A stretch of 31,625 bases of DNA from Chara braunii. Taxonomy: Eukaryota > Streptophyta > Charophyceae > Charales > Characeae. A program made the translations under genes and the position numbers. The notes under the pieces were generated by a model, which saw nothing but the letters and a program-made list of their open reading frames with translations, was not told where the DNA came from and ran no database searches. Shown here in pieces: positions 20,007-31,290 of the stretch. The stretch spans positions 745,445 through 777,069 of the forward strand of contig BFEA01000278.1 in assembly GCA_003427395.1 (NCBI GenBank). Direction: 5' to 3'. Within the stretch, counting starts at the first letter, position 1; each line of letters starts with the position of its first letter.

Positions 20007-20552
20007 CTACTCCGTTCTCTGATCCTCTTCTCTGCACAGCCTCTCGTCCTTTTCCTCTTCATCATCGTCGTCCTCTACTTCCACAACCTCTTTCCTTCTC
20101 CCTGATTCGGGTTCTCTCCTCGGAGGCTCTTGGCTGGCACTGGCCTTGGCTTGATTCCTCGTTCGCGCTGCCTGTGCCAGCCAGGCCTGCGCAGTGAGGG
20201 GTCTTCCCCTCATTCCCGATTGTGGGCACGACCCCACCATATTTACTCCGGGTCGCCCAGGTGCTGACTCCGGGCCGGATTCATAGAGGAACACTTTGGG
20301 GATATTAGACTTTCATCCCTTCACTTCCTCACAGAGGCCCACCAACTTCTGTTGGTACCTCCCCATCTTATCCAGCAGGTCCTCCATCTTCCCAAGTAAG
20401 ACGGACGGAGGCTCCATTCTTTCATCCTCATCCTCGTCATCTGACTCGATGATTATGGGTTTTTCCGTCTTACTTCCTCCTCGTAGCCCTTGAGTCACTT
20501 CCTCATCGCTCTCCACTTCCTCCACCCCAATCGGTGGTTCCTCCTTTTCCTG
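20007..20552 (-). pseudogene. Acidic linker between Gag zinc knuckle and protease
   Basis: This is the same frame as Gag and protease, with TGA stops at 20553 and 20313. It contains acidic clusters (IIIESDDEDEDERM; VVEVEDDDDEEEKDER), a helical stretch (LLGKMEDLLDKMGRYQQKLV) and no known domain. Its position suggests the Gag C-terminus or a Gag-Pol spacer. Confidence 0.6.
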
Positions 20553-22181
20553 TCATAGCCTTAACATGGCAGGGGGTGGTGGTCCAGCTGCCGCCCTTCG
20601 CTGGGCTTCCACCCTCACCCCTCCAAGCCTTCTGTCAATGGCCTCCCCAAAGAAATCGTAGATATTCCCATCCATAGTGGAGAAAATCGGCCCGCTCCTC
20701 TCATCTTCCCGTCTTATACTACAGAACCTTATAGTGTGGCCTTGTTGGTCACAATGTTGACAGATGGTCGTCCTCCAATCAAAACGGGGTCTTCCATACC
20801 CCTGACTTCCCCGATCCCCCTGGCCTTGATACCCCTGGCCTTGATACCCCTGGCCTTGGTACCCCTGACCTTGGTACCCCTGACCTTGACTCTCTTGGCC
20901 TTGGTACCCCTGGCCTTGATTCCCCTGGCCTTGGTACCCCTCGCCTTGACCATTCCATTGCCTCCATCTTCCGCCGTCATTCCTGCCTCGCCCCCTTCCT
21001 CCACCCCTCCCTCCGTTGCCTTGATTGCCTTGCCCCTGGTTCCCACCTCCTGCCACACTGCCCTGTGAACTAGGAGCAGGTGACGNCGGCGGGGCCACAG
21101 GCTAGGCATGGGTTGCGGGGTAGATGGGCAGTGGCATACTCGTTTGTTGTCCGGCTACTGGCGGCGTGCTTCCTCATGGCACAATTGCATTGATCACCGG
21201 CCAGGGCCACTGTCCGTAGGAGGGCGCCCCACCTTGCGAGGGGCCCGTACTAGATGATGGAGCCGCCACATTTAAAGGGGCTCCTACCTGGGCCTGAGGC
21301 GCCTGCGCTTTTCATGATCCTTGTCCGCCCTGCGCCAAATTACGCACTTTGCGCTGGACCTTCGTCAGGTGCTGCGGCACCGGCTCTTCCTCTTCCCAGA
21401 GCTCCTCCTGAACAGCCTCCTCTATCACTGGCTCCTTTCCTTTCACTTTGACAGCCGTCACCACCCTCCTTTGCACCACCAGCTCCGTCGCATACCCTAG
21501 CTGTGCCAATACGTCTGTAACAATCCTTGTTACCCCCGGGGTCCCAGAAGCGGTCGCATCTCTTTCCTTTTTCTTCTCCCTTTGCAGGCGTACCTGACGT
21601 TGCTCGACCTGGTCCAAACATCCCACTTCCACCCCTCTATCAATGGTGGCCCAGGTGAGCTTGGTGCTACCTCCTCCATGTTTCGTCAACTCGACGACCT
21701 CCGATGCCGTCAGTAGCCCCACGAAGATGGCACACTGTGCTTCCTCTAAAATCCCATGGACCTTCCGCGCCTTCTTCTTAAATTATTGAACAAAGACCCC
21801 TATCGTCGTAAAATCCTCTTTGTTCATCGCTTCAAGGTCCGTGGTAGTCAACAACCCATCTCCCAGGCGGTATTTCCTCTTCATCCCCTCCTTGAACCTC
21901 TCTCAACTACCTTGGGCTGCATCTATGACTTTCTTTACCTCTTGGTGGTAGCTGTGGAGGACATACTGAAGGATGCGTTGAAACTTTACAATGTCTGACC
22001 GCCCGGCCAAAGCTTGTTCCACCCGCTCCAGCCATTCCGAGACTCTTTCCCCACAAAAATGGAAAGTATCGACCTTTGGGATATTGCTCGGATTCCTTTC
22101 ATGTCGGTCGATGGCCGCGATGAGGTCATCGAGTGTCAGGCCCTTCTTGGGTGCACCCGATGCGCTGCCAGTTCCAAGCAT
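20553..22181 (-). pseudogene. gag: Gag polyprotein with zinc knuckle (degenerate)
   Basis: This is the structural capsid/nucleocapsid protein. ATG at 22181 opens the frame about 300 nt after the PBS. The N-terminal part contains FHFCGERVSEWLERVEQAL and later RFKEGMKRKYRLGDG, a retrotransposon Gag pattern. A charged helical region follows. Next is an RGG-like GGRGGGRGRGR segment, a (GYQGQ)n repeat, and a perfect CCHC knuckle CQHCDQQGHTIRFC (C-x2-C-x4-H-x4-C, 20721-20762) for RNA packaging. In-frame stops are TGA 21903, TAA 21783, TGA 21312, TGA 21174, TAG 21102 and the terminal TGA 20553. There is no frameshift in the whole gag. One N lies at 21086. Confidence 0.85.
20815..20960. repeat. 15-bp tandem repeat within gag, about 9 units
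   Basis: The plus-strand unit is TACCCCTGGCCTTGG (with variants), and it encodes GQGYQ-type pentapeptides on the minus strand. The period of 15 keeps the frame. Such Gly/Gln-rich tracts occur in nucleocapsid-like regions and expand easily by slippage. Confidence 0.85.
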
Positions 22182-22485
22182 CTTGACAGCCTCTTATTTT
22201 CAAGTTTCCTGATAAGAGAAAAAAAACAAGCACATTCTCTTATTCAACATTATACCTTGACCGGTCTATTCCATCCATCCTACCTAACCCTTAGTACTTA
22301 CTTTACCCAAATGTTAACACGATCGTCCCTCATACTTCCTCTACTTGGATAGGTAAATTTCATCATCTATACTTAGTCATTCATATATTCCTTCATTACC
22401 TTCTCATCACTCCTTTATGCCTTTTCTTATTCACTTCTCATACCCGGATGTCGTTCCACCAGGGACAACGGTAGGCTTTCCGTTA
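22182..22485 (-). other. 5' leader between PBS and gag start
   Basis: About 300 nt of untranslated leader, expected to carry the packaging signal. The CCGTTGTC word of the PBS recurs shortly downstream (about 22465-22472 on the plus strand as GACAACGG). No other motif is recognised. Confidence 0.5.
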
Positions 22486-22503
22486 TCCCCGACAACGGCG
22501 CCA
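22486..22503 (-). promoter_or_regulatory. Primer-binding site, tRNA-Asp type
   Basis: On the minus strand it reads TGGCGCCGTTGTCGGGGA. It is complementary to the 3' end of plant tRNA-Asp (…CCCCGGCAACGGCGCCA) with a single mismatch, from memory of that tRNA. It lies 2 nt inside the 5' LTR (LTR ends CGACA, then GG, then TGGCGCC). This fixes the element's orientation as minus and the LTR boundary at 22506. Confidence 0.88.
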
Positions 22504-23468
22504 CCTGTCGAGCGCATCGGTCCGGCACCGCGCGGGGGCAGCGTGGGACCCTCCCGGCTGCGTCACGCAGGAGTTGATCTAAAATCCTTCGTTGCAAATA
22601 ATACATGTGGAGCTTCCGCAAGCCGCTCCGGCCGAGTGCGCCATCCATACCTCTCGCGAGCCCCTACGACAAGATAGCGCCTACGCGAGGCACGACTTAC
22701 CTACACCTTACGGGAGTTATCACCTCCCTTCGGTGGGCGTATCCCCGCCAAGCTATCAGTCCACAGTACGAAAGCTAATCAGTTGCAATCGCAGAGGTGG
22801 ACCAGCCGAGGGCGTTTCTCGTTCGCTGTAGCATAGGGGGTACGCGCGGTAATACGCCTCTATCGGACCCGCACGCGAACCGACATCTTGGGGGGCTGAG
22901 GTCCCAAGCGCGACTCGTCGTCAGTCGACTAGTACGCATCCCATACACCACGCGCACTCCACTTTACGAATACACATACATACAAAACAAACATATACGA
23001 AACGACGCAACAAAACCAACGCGACAACGCTCTTAGCCCCTCGGTAGCCAACCCATAATTTTCCAACGCGGAAAATCGGATAGGCATAGTGCGCTGAACT
23101 AAGTATAAAACCACGCGGACGCAGACCCTACTCATATCGACTTGCAATGCAGACGTACGCAAGCAGTCGCAATGGTGGCGTACTATGTAGTGCCCATAAT
23201 CAAGCGGTCCCTCGTGGATCCGAGTACCACTTATGACACTCAGGTGTCAGACTTGAAGTGCCGTGAGGGTCTAACCCTTCACGACATTGCACGGCTGAAG
23301 GACTAGCCGTGCAACCGCCGCGGCACCTCCGACTCTCGGCCTGAGTGTCTCGGTAGGCAAATCAAATAGGCTCTGCGCGAGGGAAAACCCCTTCCCTGCG
23401 GAGCCTAGGGCTTGGGATATCCTGGACAAGGACCTCGAATCCCGGCCCAGGACCGAACGTCCGACTAA

Positions 23469-23520
23469 GAAAAATCATCAAAAAGCAAGAAACAAAAATA
23501 GAAGGAGAGGCCTCCCCTAA
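23469..23520. other. 52-bp segment present only in the right LTR
   Basis: It is A-rich (GAAAAATCATC…) and bounded by CTAA on both sides. The left LTR has a single CTAA at the corresponding place (4560-4563). This fits either a deletion in the left copy by CTAA microhomology or an insertion in the right copy. Confidence 0.8.
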
Positions 23521-24316
23521 GCCCCTCAGTCTCAGCTTCTGAGTAAGGCTTTAATATGGGGGTCCTTCAACCCATGCAAACACTTATCCTAAATATACCC
23601 ATGTATACGTATATAAGGGTTAAGTATGTGACGATCACTTCTCACAGTCTCACTCGGGTCTCTCACAATAATACGTATATATGTGATCGCAGGCAACCAA
23701 ATCCAGAATCTGATTCACAGCACANACCTGCAATCNCATCAACGAACNAAATCAACAGCCCACACACTACACGGAGTCAACCCCAACCACCTTCGACATT
23801 CATACCCCTCGCTTTAGCCANGCAAACCCCAATCCTCTTGTCCAACCAACCTTAATTAAATACTCAGTACCTTTGTTAAATGGCCATTCAATAAAAGCCC
23901 GGGTGAAACCATAATGAAACAATAAAAATTCACCAGGGCTAAAGCCTTTTAGGTTGAGTGTGGAGGGAGAGTTGAAATTGAGTCGTANACCGACGAATCG
24001 GCAACCNACCTGTTATCAGTGATAACANAAAGTGATCCTCAAGNGATCAAGTTGGGTCTAGCCNTGAACTTGAATCAAATGATCAAAAAGACCTGTAACA
24101 CACGACAGATCAATCCCCCANCTAAGATCATAAGTGTATGGAGAATACAACTCCATAATACATCCTCACTCAAAATCTCCCTATAAGTTAAACCTAAGTC
24201 TACCTCTAAGTCANTGCTTAAGCCAAAGGTAGACCAACTGCAGAATNTTCCCTACTCANGGCGGATNGCCTGAATCNCCACCTGTCAAAATATAGTCTNT
24301 NTCCTCTNAACTAAGN

Positions 24317-24887
24317 AAATTTCGGCAGCGCTTCCCGTAGGAAAAATGTCTTTCAANAATTTATATACGCTCAAATATGAACGCAGAAATAATCTCTAAC
24401 TCTGGAAAGTCAAATTATGTCTAACTTCATGAAATAGCAGAAATTTGGGCAGCACNCCTTTTAGAAAGGGAGACTTCCCAGATTTATACCCAGTCAGATA
24501 TGAACTCGAACAACAGCTCGAGCTCAACTTTAGACTGNATTTAACTAACTCCTTAATTTTGTAGAAATTTCGGCAGCACTCCCTCTANAAAAGTGTTATT
24601 CCAAAATTTATACAAGGCTNAATTCANATTNTNAAAGTAACTTTGGTTTTNCAAAGTTCAATTTTGTNTAACTCCCTGAATTAGCAAAACTTTGGGCAAC
24701 ACTCCCTTTAGAAAATGANACTTCTTAGATTTTAACTAAGCCAGATATATGGAAAAGACAAGTNGAACTCTGACAAGTCAAAAGTTGACTAACTTCTTGG
24801 ATTTGTAGAAATTTCGGCAGCGCTTCCCGTAGGAAAAGTAGCTTGCCAAGATTTATACATGCCAAGTATAAGAAAAAAAAATCTCAG
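24317..24887. repeat. Tandem repeat, about 123-bp unit, 5 copies, right LTR
   Basis: This is the counterpart of 5360-5930 at +18957, identical as read, including Ns. It therefore gives no independent evidence. Confidence 0.8.
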
Positions 24888-25151
24888 AAAATGTAGGAAT
24901 TAACCTAAGTAAAAAAAATATTATTACAGAAAATGCAGGAATTGACACTAACTCCTATGGGTCTAGCACGTCGCGAGCAACTAAAGCAATTACCTATAAA
25001 ACTGAAACCCAAACAAACTAGTCATCCCATCCAGTCACATGCAAACCAAACTACGAATGTAAGTACTCTCACCATCCCAAGTTCATTCTATATAGATAGT
25101 TCATGAATCTTTAAGTTTTTGCATCCTTATACCCATCTTACATAAGACATA

Positions 25152-25837
25152 GAGCTGGACCATTAGCCATGGAAATAATGCCCAGCTTGTCTTTATGATA
25201 TATACGAACAGGTTGCACAACTACTTCTCTCTTCTTTAAGGCATATGACTAGGTCATTCGCCATGGAAACAATGCCTAGTCGCCCTGAGCTATTTAATAT
25301 CCAAAGTTTAGTATTTCTCTGATTTTATTTTCAAAAGAAAAGGCAAATATGGGTAGGGGATTGAACCATTCACAGTAGAAACAATGTTCGGCTTGCCCAA
25401 ACTATTTCCATTTATACTTTGTATTTTCTCTTTTCTCTTCTTAATGATATGGCTTAACGCTGGACCATTCACAGTAGAAACAATGCCCAGCTGTCAGTTC
25501 ACATGCAAATATACATAAAGTACTTTTCCTTTATACTCAGTTTAATTTATGTGCGTGGTTTTCAGGCTAAACCATTCACCATGGAAACAATGCTTAGCCT
25601 TAGACCAAAAATCCCCCCTCAGAATAAACAAGAAATTAAACCCCTTCAATCAGGCAAACCCTCAGAGTTAACTAGAGTAAAAAGGTCATTCACAGTAGAA
25701 ACATTGCCTGGTCCTCCAGAAAACAACTAAATAAACATAGCAACCAGGCCATTCACAGTAAAAACAATGTCTGGTCCTTCAGAAAACAGTCAAATAAACA
25801 TAGCCCTGAGCCATTCACAGTAGAAACAATGCTCAGG
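25152..25837. repeat. Array of eight covarying hairpins, right LTR
   Basis: This is the counterpart of 6195-6880 at +18957. The sequence is identical as read, so covariation can only be judged between units, not between LTRs. Confidence 0.85.
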
Positions 25838-28800
25838 CTTTGGTTGACCCTTCCAGACGCGTGCAAAACTGCCTTCCTCCCACCTTCCCCCCAGTTTATC
25901 CCTTTGTCTGCTTTCAGTCAGAATAAAAGAAGGAACTTGAATTTCACTCTCACACATTTTTTCCCTTAAGTCTGATTATGTCTTGAAGAGAAAGCAAAAA
26001 CCATAGGGACAACACATACATACATCAATCATACTACGGGGAGATAGACAAACATGGGTAGTAGTGGGTTATACAGACAAAGATGATTTACCTGAAGGTT
26101 CCCTGCCTCCAGAACCTCGCTTAGGTTCCGGCAGAGATCCCTCAATCGGTGGGTGGACTCCCCACAGAGTCTTGACGCGGACCTACGGGTTGCAATCCCG
26201 CCTGCAGCCTTCCCCTCGTAACCAGCAGACTAGATTTAGACTAAGAAAGATAAAAAGATGAAAGTGTGAGACTCTCAGATCCAAGAATGGTGCTCTCAGA
26301 CTCGCAAGAGAGGGCCTTGTAATCTTGGATCGCCTGAGGGCCCCGCAATGGCGACCAAACTGCAGCTTGATCAAGACAGAGCCTACCGCCGAAGTCAAAC
26401 CTCCCTCAAATTACCGCATTAACTTCTCAACACCTTTCCACAACCACACCGGCGGCCCCTCGACAAGGCTCAAATCCGGTCGTGACTCCCCCAAACACCG
26501 ATCTCGTTCGTGTTGAAGCAAACCTGACCCCGCGGTCAACAACGCTGGACAAAGCACAAGCAAAAGGTGGTCATGCAAACTGCCGCCAACACCTGGCCCA
26601 CGCCCAACCTGCAGGTAAGTCAACCGTCTCACAACCCCTCCTTCCTTTTTTGCGTCTTGAGTACGGTCACACGGTTACCAGCCACCGCTCAGACCGTGAT
26701 TGGCCCGCCTCAGATAAGCAACGCACCAGCTAGCAGGTAGACTATCGCCTCCACGACCATGGTCATCCACTTACCCGCAGCTACAACCCACCGAAACAGT
26801 CAGTATAGGCAACGGCAGATGGGAATAGCGTGGTACGAGGTTGACATAATAGTAGGTGGGGGCGTTAGGATCAATAGCAGATCTATAGTAGCTCGTAGCT
26901 GGATGTAGCCGACTGCCTCAGTCGGCAGCGAGTCAAGACACACAGCGGTGTTAGCCAGAATACTGCAGTCCAGGGCTTGGTCGCCCGCTACCTCAATCCG
27001 GCAAAGAGGTCAATGCCCAGCCAGGCTCCTCACCACCGAGCTTACTCCCTCAAATGATAAGGATGGCGCCTCCATCCAGTGACCTAGCTTACGTTGTCTC
27101 CAGCTGCAGAAGGTTAAAACCAAACGAGTTTGCCCCTTGGATATGAAAACATACGCTGCTACGACGCTGCTCCTCCTCTGCGCTCGCTGCCCACCTCACC
27201 AAATAAGGATCTCAATCCTTTAATCCTCTTATTATTATCGCGTCTCTTTATCCCACTACGGTGTTATTCTAGTGATGGAAGTACCTGACCATTATTACGA
27301 CCAGGTTCAGCCTCATACAGTCAGGCCCCCTCCCCAACTCTACTTACTCCGTCTCGTCGCACCTACTCTACCTACTGCTGCACCCACTACGACAAGTCGG
27401 ATGAATCTTTCGTTAGAATGCAGCCAGATACATCCCTACAACAAGGTGCCTCCCTCCTTCGACCGATAGGCTGAGCAACGGAAACCTCAACTAGTAAGTC
27501 TCCAACCCCCTGTCCGCTCTTACATCGATCGTTTAGGTGAGTAGAAATCTGAATGAACCTTTCCCCTGAAACCAGGTAGATTCATCTTTCCCTCTGTCGT
27601 CCTTCCCACACGCAACTAGCAACCCTCATAGTGCAAAGCCTATTCTCTTTTTGCGAAATCGGACCGCGTCATTGGTTTCGCAGCACCTCCAAACCCCAAT
27701 TTCGGCTCCTTCCTTACCCGATTTTGCTCAGAGATGAGCGAGACACCCCATCTTCCATCTCCTTCCTGCCCTGCTTCCGCTATATCTCGCGCACAAATTT
27801 CTCTCTCTATCTCTATATCTACTAATCGAGCACTAAAACTGACACTACCATCATATTCGCAAGGCCCTAATACCCCCATTCAACACCTCCCTTCGCCCAT
27901 TTTAGGCAGGGATCGAGCGGGTTTTGTGTTCTCGACCACGCCCCGACCGTCTTCCCTCTTCTCCGCCATCTCCCTTTCCGCCCGCATCTGGTGCCAAACC
28001 CCCGCCAGGTTCACTCAACCTCCTTCACTGCTCGTTGCCCGTCACTACCCGTTGTCGCCGTACTCCCTCTCTCCTTAATGCGCTGTCCACCACAGTGGCC
28101 GGCTATACAGCGTCGGACCTTCTCTCCGCCATGCCCACTATCGAGCGTACCTGGCGTACCACCGGGCCAGGTTCATTTCGCTGCCCCCTTTCAGCGCTTG
28201 TCACTTTTCTGCGCCCGCTCGCTGCTGCCTGTTGCTGTTGATCTCTATTATTATCCGGCTCCTCACATCGGCCTCGGATCCGACACTACGACTGATTCCC
28301 CCAAGCAATAGGGCGTGGTCCTATAGCTGCGCTCTACCCCGCTCATCAACCCCTGCCACTCTGAGGAAAACTCCGGTGGGTACCAACAACTGGACGGTCC
28401 GAGCAGCCTTTTGCCCCTATGCCCAAGTCCGACGAACGATTTGCACGTCAGTATCGTTGCATGCCTCCACCTTGGCGTCAGTCCGCCCACTGCCTTTGAT
28501 TCGGGTCGTTCTCCGCTGCTGCCCGGCCTGTCCGTACCCAGCACAGCCCGTGGTCCGACAGCCCCACCGCTTTGCTTTCCACCGTGTGGTCCGACAGCAC
28601 CCACCTCTCAGAAAACTCTGGCTGTCGGCCGGCCCTTGTTTTATAGCCTTTACCGGTGTCGAGGCCCCACGCCAATCTTCTCTGTATCGTTCCAATTTTA
28701 ACGGATATCCCGAAGGACTTAGCCGCGGTGGTACCCCCACCTGCGTTTTTTTTTTTAAATGTGGACTGCCAGTCGAGGTACCGCACCTTGAACCAAAACG

Positions 28801-29626
28801 GGACCGCAAATACCAGTAGAAGTAAATAGTTAAATATAGAAAAAGCAAGATAAAATANATTATNATAAAGTAGAAATCCCTAAGCAGGGTGCGGGGACTG
28901 CTAAGCCCCNNCGGTCCCGTTGACCGGGCCTGTCGCCGCGCTTATCAACAAAACCGAAGGGGGATAGCCCCGTCGGCCCCTCAACCCCTCGGTTTTCTCC
29001 TCGATGCTCTGCTGCCACCGCGCCGACGTCTACCGGCCTCGATCCCCGACCCTCCGTTGTAATAGTCCGATGTCGTAACCTATAGGGCTAAGCCCAAACC
29101 TGAGACCCACGTCTGCAGAGTACCATACAAGATGGTGCGGCAAGGCGCTTTGGGCCAACAAACTGGTTGCGTGGCTCCCAATGCCCATGCCGGCTTGCTT
29201 ATACCATGCCATAATTGCCCCGCGCGCCATCCTACGACATCCCGCTCACCGCACGAAATCGCGCCGTTATTGCCGGTGCCGTCGTCGGGGTCGTTCTCCG
29301 CACGCTCGCTCGACCCGGTCAAATGTACCTAATCAAAAAGAAAATATCCTTAATTCCTGCTTAATCAAAAATAAATAAATAATAAGTAATATCGCCAAGC
29401 ACAACGACCGAGGTCCGGGCCGGTTTTTACGATCAACGACAGGAAAGAATCACGCGCGCCTTAAACCTACGCGCCCACGCACTCGTTATTGTGGTCAACC
29501 ACCCAGTCAACGCAATTACAGACGCAGCCGTGCTTAGTGCAGTATACTAAAACTCTAAACCAAAACTATTTTTTGTTACTTACAAAAAACAGGGCAGATA
29601 CCCTTGTAAGGGTATTCGCACCGACA

Positions 29627-29669
29627 CCGTACCACCACCTACATCTGTTCTAAGTATATTACAACCTAT
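29627..29669. repeat. 43-bp duplication flanking the LTR element, right copy
   Basis: It directly follows the right LTR's terminal CGACA and matches 3564-3606 at 42 of 43 positions. On the minus strand it lies between the LINE ORF2 stop (29672) and the LTR, so it is LINE 3' UTR sequence duplicated at the insertion. Confidence 0.8.
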
Positions 29670-29671
29670 CC

Positions 29672-30291
29672 TTATCCTTCGGCGTTCCATTGCCATGAGC
29701 CCGTCTGCTCACCAATGTTTACCAATTTGGTATATGGTCGCAACGTTTCCTTGACAAGCGACCATGTTGGCGCTTGCTTCCTTTTGATGTTTGCGGCAAT
29801 CGGGGCTCGGAGGTTCGCCAATGTGAGTGTCCGGAGCGCAGTGAACGCGGGAGATCGCTGCTGGAAGATCAGACCAGTTTGAAGTGCCCTAGCTACTGCC
29901 AAAATGGTCGCTCTCACCATGTCTATGGCATAGGCTCGGTGCCCCTGGATTGGGGCAGGTAGGCAGTCCGGCCCCATTATCAGACATGTTTTCCATTCCG
30001 TGGGAGGGAGGTCCGCAATGTCCCCACCGATCTCTTGTCTCCACCATTTGTAGAACTATTGTTGAGGGGGCCACCGCATCCAGATGTGTGGCGTGTCTTT
30101 CACTGGTGCTCCTAGGATTGCCTTGCCGACCAATGTCTCGTCGGAAGGGCGAGGTGGGCATTAAGCCAATGCAGCCCCGCATGCTTTTGATTCGACAGCT
30201 CTAGAAGTTGCATGTTCATGGCCGTCCACGTCCGGGCCGTCCATGCCCTAGTCTTGTCCTTCTGTAGCCATCCTTTTTTCGCCCACCAAGT
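29672..30291 (-). pseudogene. LINE ORF2 C-terminal remnant (non-LTR retrotransposon)
   Basis: Only the C-terminal part, beyond the reverse transcriptase, of a non-LTR element polyprotein is left. Frame 30291-30112 reads through TRAWTARTWTAMN, HAGLHWLNAHLALPTRHW. After a frameshift near 30120, frame 30135-29672 continues with HIWMRWPP, a TAG at 30056, KWWRQEIGGDIADLP, CLIMGPDCLPAPIQGHRAYA, a helical stretch with RATILAVARAL and TLANLRAPIAANIKRK, and RPYTKLVNIGEQTGSW. It ends at TAA 29672. The W-rich helix, the RAPIAANIKR block and the following 3' UTR with poly(A) suggest the end of a plant/algal LINE ORF2. A TAA at 30292 precedes the readable part, so the copy may be 5'-truncated near there. 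The assignment is by resemblance only. Confidence 0.55.
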
Positions 30292-30879
30292 TTACATTCG
30301 TACTGGGAATCAAAATCACATGAGTCATTTTGCTCCTCACGAGATTTTTGTTCTCGTTGAGCTCATCTTAGGACACATGCGTTATCTTCTAGCGGATGTG
30401 CCGCTTCCGCCAAGGTCCCGACGTGCACGTTGTGATTCGGGTCCACCCCACCGCGGACTGACACGACCGCCCGACTTCCTCAGTTGCTAGAAGGTCGCTC
30501 CGCTTACGCCATGCACACCCCCTCCCCCCCAACTCCTAGCCCCCCTTGGCGGCTCAACCCTCCTATTTTTTTTGTCTTGCCCCATACATCAGATCTGGGA
30601 CCCTCCCGTTACGATACCTCAGGATTCTGTTGCCCACATGAATTTCCCAATCCCCTTACCGGTGTCTCAACTACAGATCAACCGTGGTCCGACGCTTGGA
30701 GAAAAGCGTAATTACTCTTGGGTCAGATCGCTCCAGTTCAAGTTCGGGGAGGCTACACGAATATCCCAGAGCCGAGCAAACCGACCGCGGACCAAGAACG
30801 CGCACAAGCGACCCAGAGCCCGATGGCTCAAGCACAAGGAGATTGCAGGCTGAGTTTGGAAATACACATGAGTAGTTCA
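30292..30879. other. No gene seen
   Basis: There are short ORFs in many frames but none with a domain-like pattern. A C-rich patch lies at about 30516-30546. This could be older LINE sequence or unrelated host DNA. Confidence 0.4.
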
Positions 30880-31290
30880 AAGTTTCATAGGGGACAACTC
30901 TAACTCAAAGTTTCACACAAACGGACCAGACCAAGACCGAAATTCGAAGTTCGTGAGTGCAGCCTAACTGCAACTCGGTTCACAGAGACAAACCAAATCC
31001 GAACTGCGATTTAAAGTTCGTGAGTGTAGCCAAATCCCTAACTCGAAGTTCACACAGACGAACCAAACCCGAAATGCAAACCGAAGTTCGTAAATGCAGC
31101 CCAGCTGTAAATAGAAATTCACACAGAGAAACCGAACCTGAACTGCAGCCCGAAGTTCGTAACCGCAGCACAACTGTAAATAGAAATTCACACTGAGAAA
31201 CCAAACCTGGACTGCACCCCGAAGTTCGTAAGGGCATCCCAATCTGTAACCCGAAGTTCGCCCAAACTACAATTCGAAGTTCGTAATTCT
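30880..31290. repeat. Tandem repeat, about 69-bp unit, 4-5 degenerate copies
   Basis: The word GAAGTTCGT (or AAAGTTCGT) recurs at 30946, 31013, 31083, 31152 and 31221, with shorter partial units at 31254 and 31276. Each unit has the pattern GAAGTTCGTraxxGCAGCC...AAATTCACACaGAgAAACCrAACC. Because 69 is a multiple of 3, several frames stay open and give repetitive peptides. These are by-products, not genes. Confidence 0.75.

Larger units (their letters stand above)
3607..29626 (-). mobile_element. Giant Ty3/gypsy LTR retrotransposon, about 26 kb, degenerate
   Basis: Two direct repeats of about 7.1 kb (3607-10669 and 22506-29626) enclose an 11.8-kb interior. On the minus strand the interior reads PBS, Gag, protease, RT, RNase H, integrase, then a second Gag-like ORF and a long non-coding 3' region. 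RT-RH before integrase defines the Ty3/gypsy (Metaviridae-type) order. The right LTR is bounded by TGTCG and CGACA, a 5-bp inverted terminus. About 21 in-frame stops and 5 frameshifts make this copy non-functional. It lies inside a LINE 3' UTR. I saw no convincing polypurine tract next to the 3' LTR; the only nearby purine run is GGGGA in the loop of a small hairpin (10689-10703). Confidence 0.92.
22506..29626 (-). repeat. 5' LTR (right copy), 7121 bp, both termini intact
   Basis: It starts TGTCGAGCGC (plus strand), next to the PBS, and ends CACCGACA at the 43-bp flanking duplication. It is nearly identical to 3607-10669. Differences cluster at about 22511-23620, 26840-27020, 28180-28380 and 29240-29626 (roughly 4% in the first of these). 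Between them are long identical blocks. All internal repeats of the left LTR recur at +18957. Confidence 0.93.

Noticed and set aside
19393-20022. 209-aa plus-strand ORF
   Set aside because: It lies exactly opposite the protease domain, whose DTGA motif and fold pattern are clear on the minus strand.
20736-21068. Plus-strand Leu/Ala/Pro repeat ORF opposite gag
   Set aside because: Antisense reading of the 15-bp repeat that encodes the Gly/Gln tract of Gag.
30964-31242. Minus-strand ORF of 92 aa with repeated peptide (YELR...CVNF)
   Set aside because: The 69-bp tandem repeat keeps several frames open on both strands; no coding evidence.
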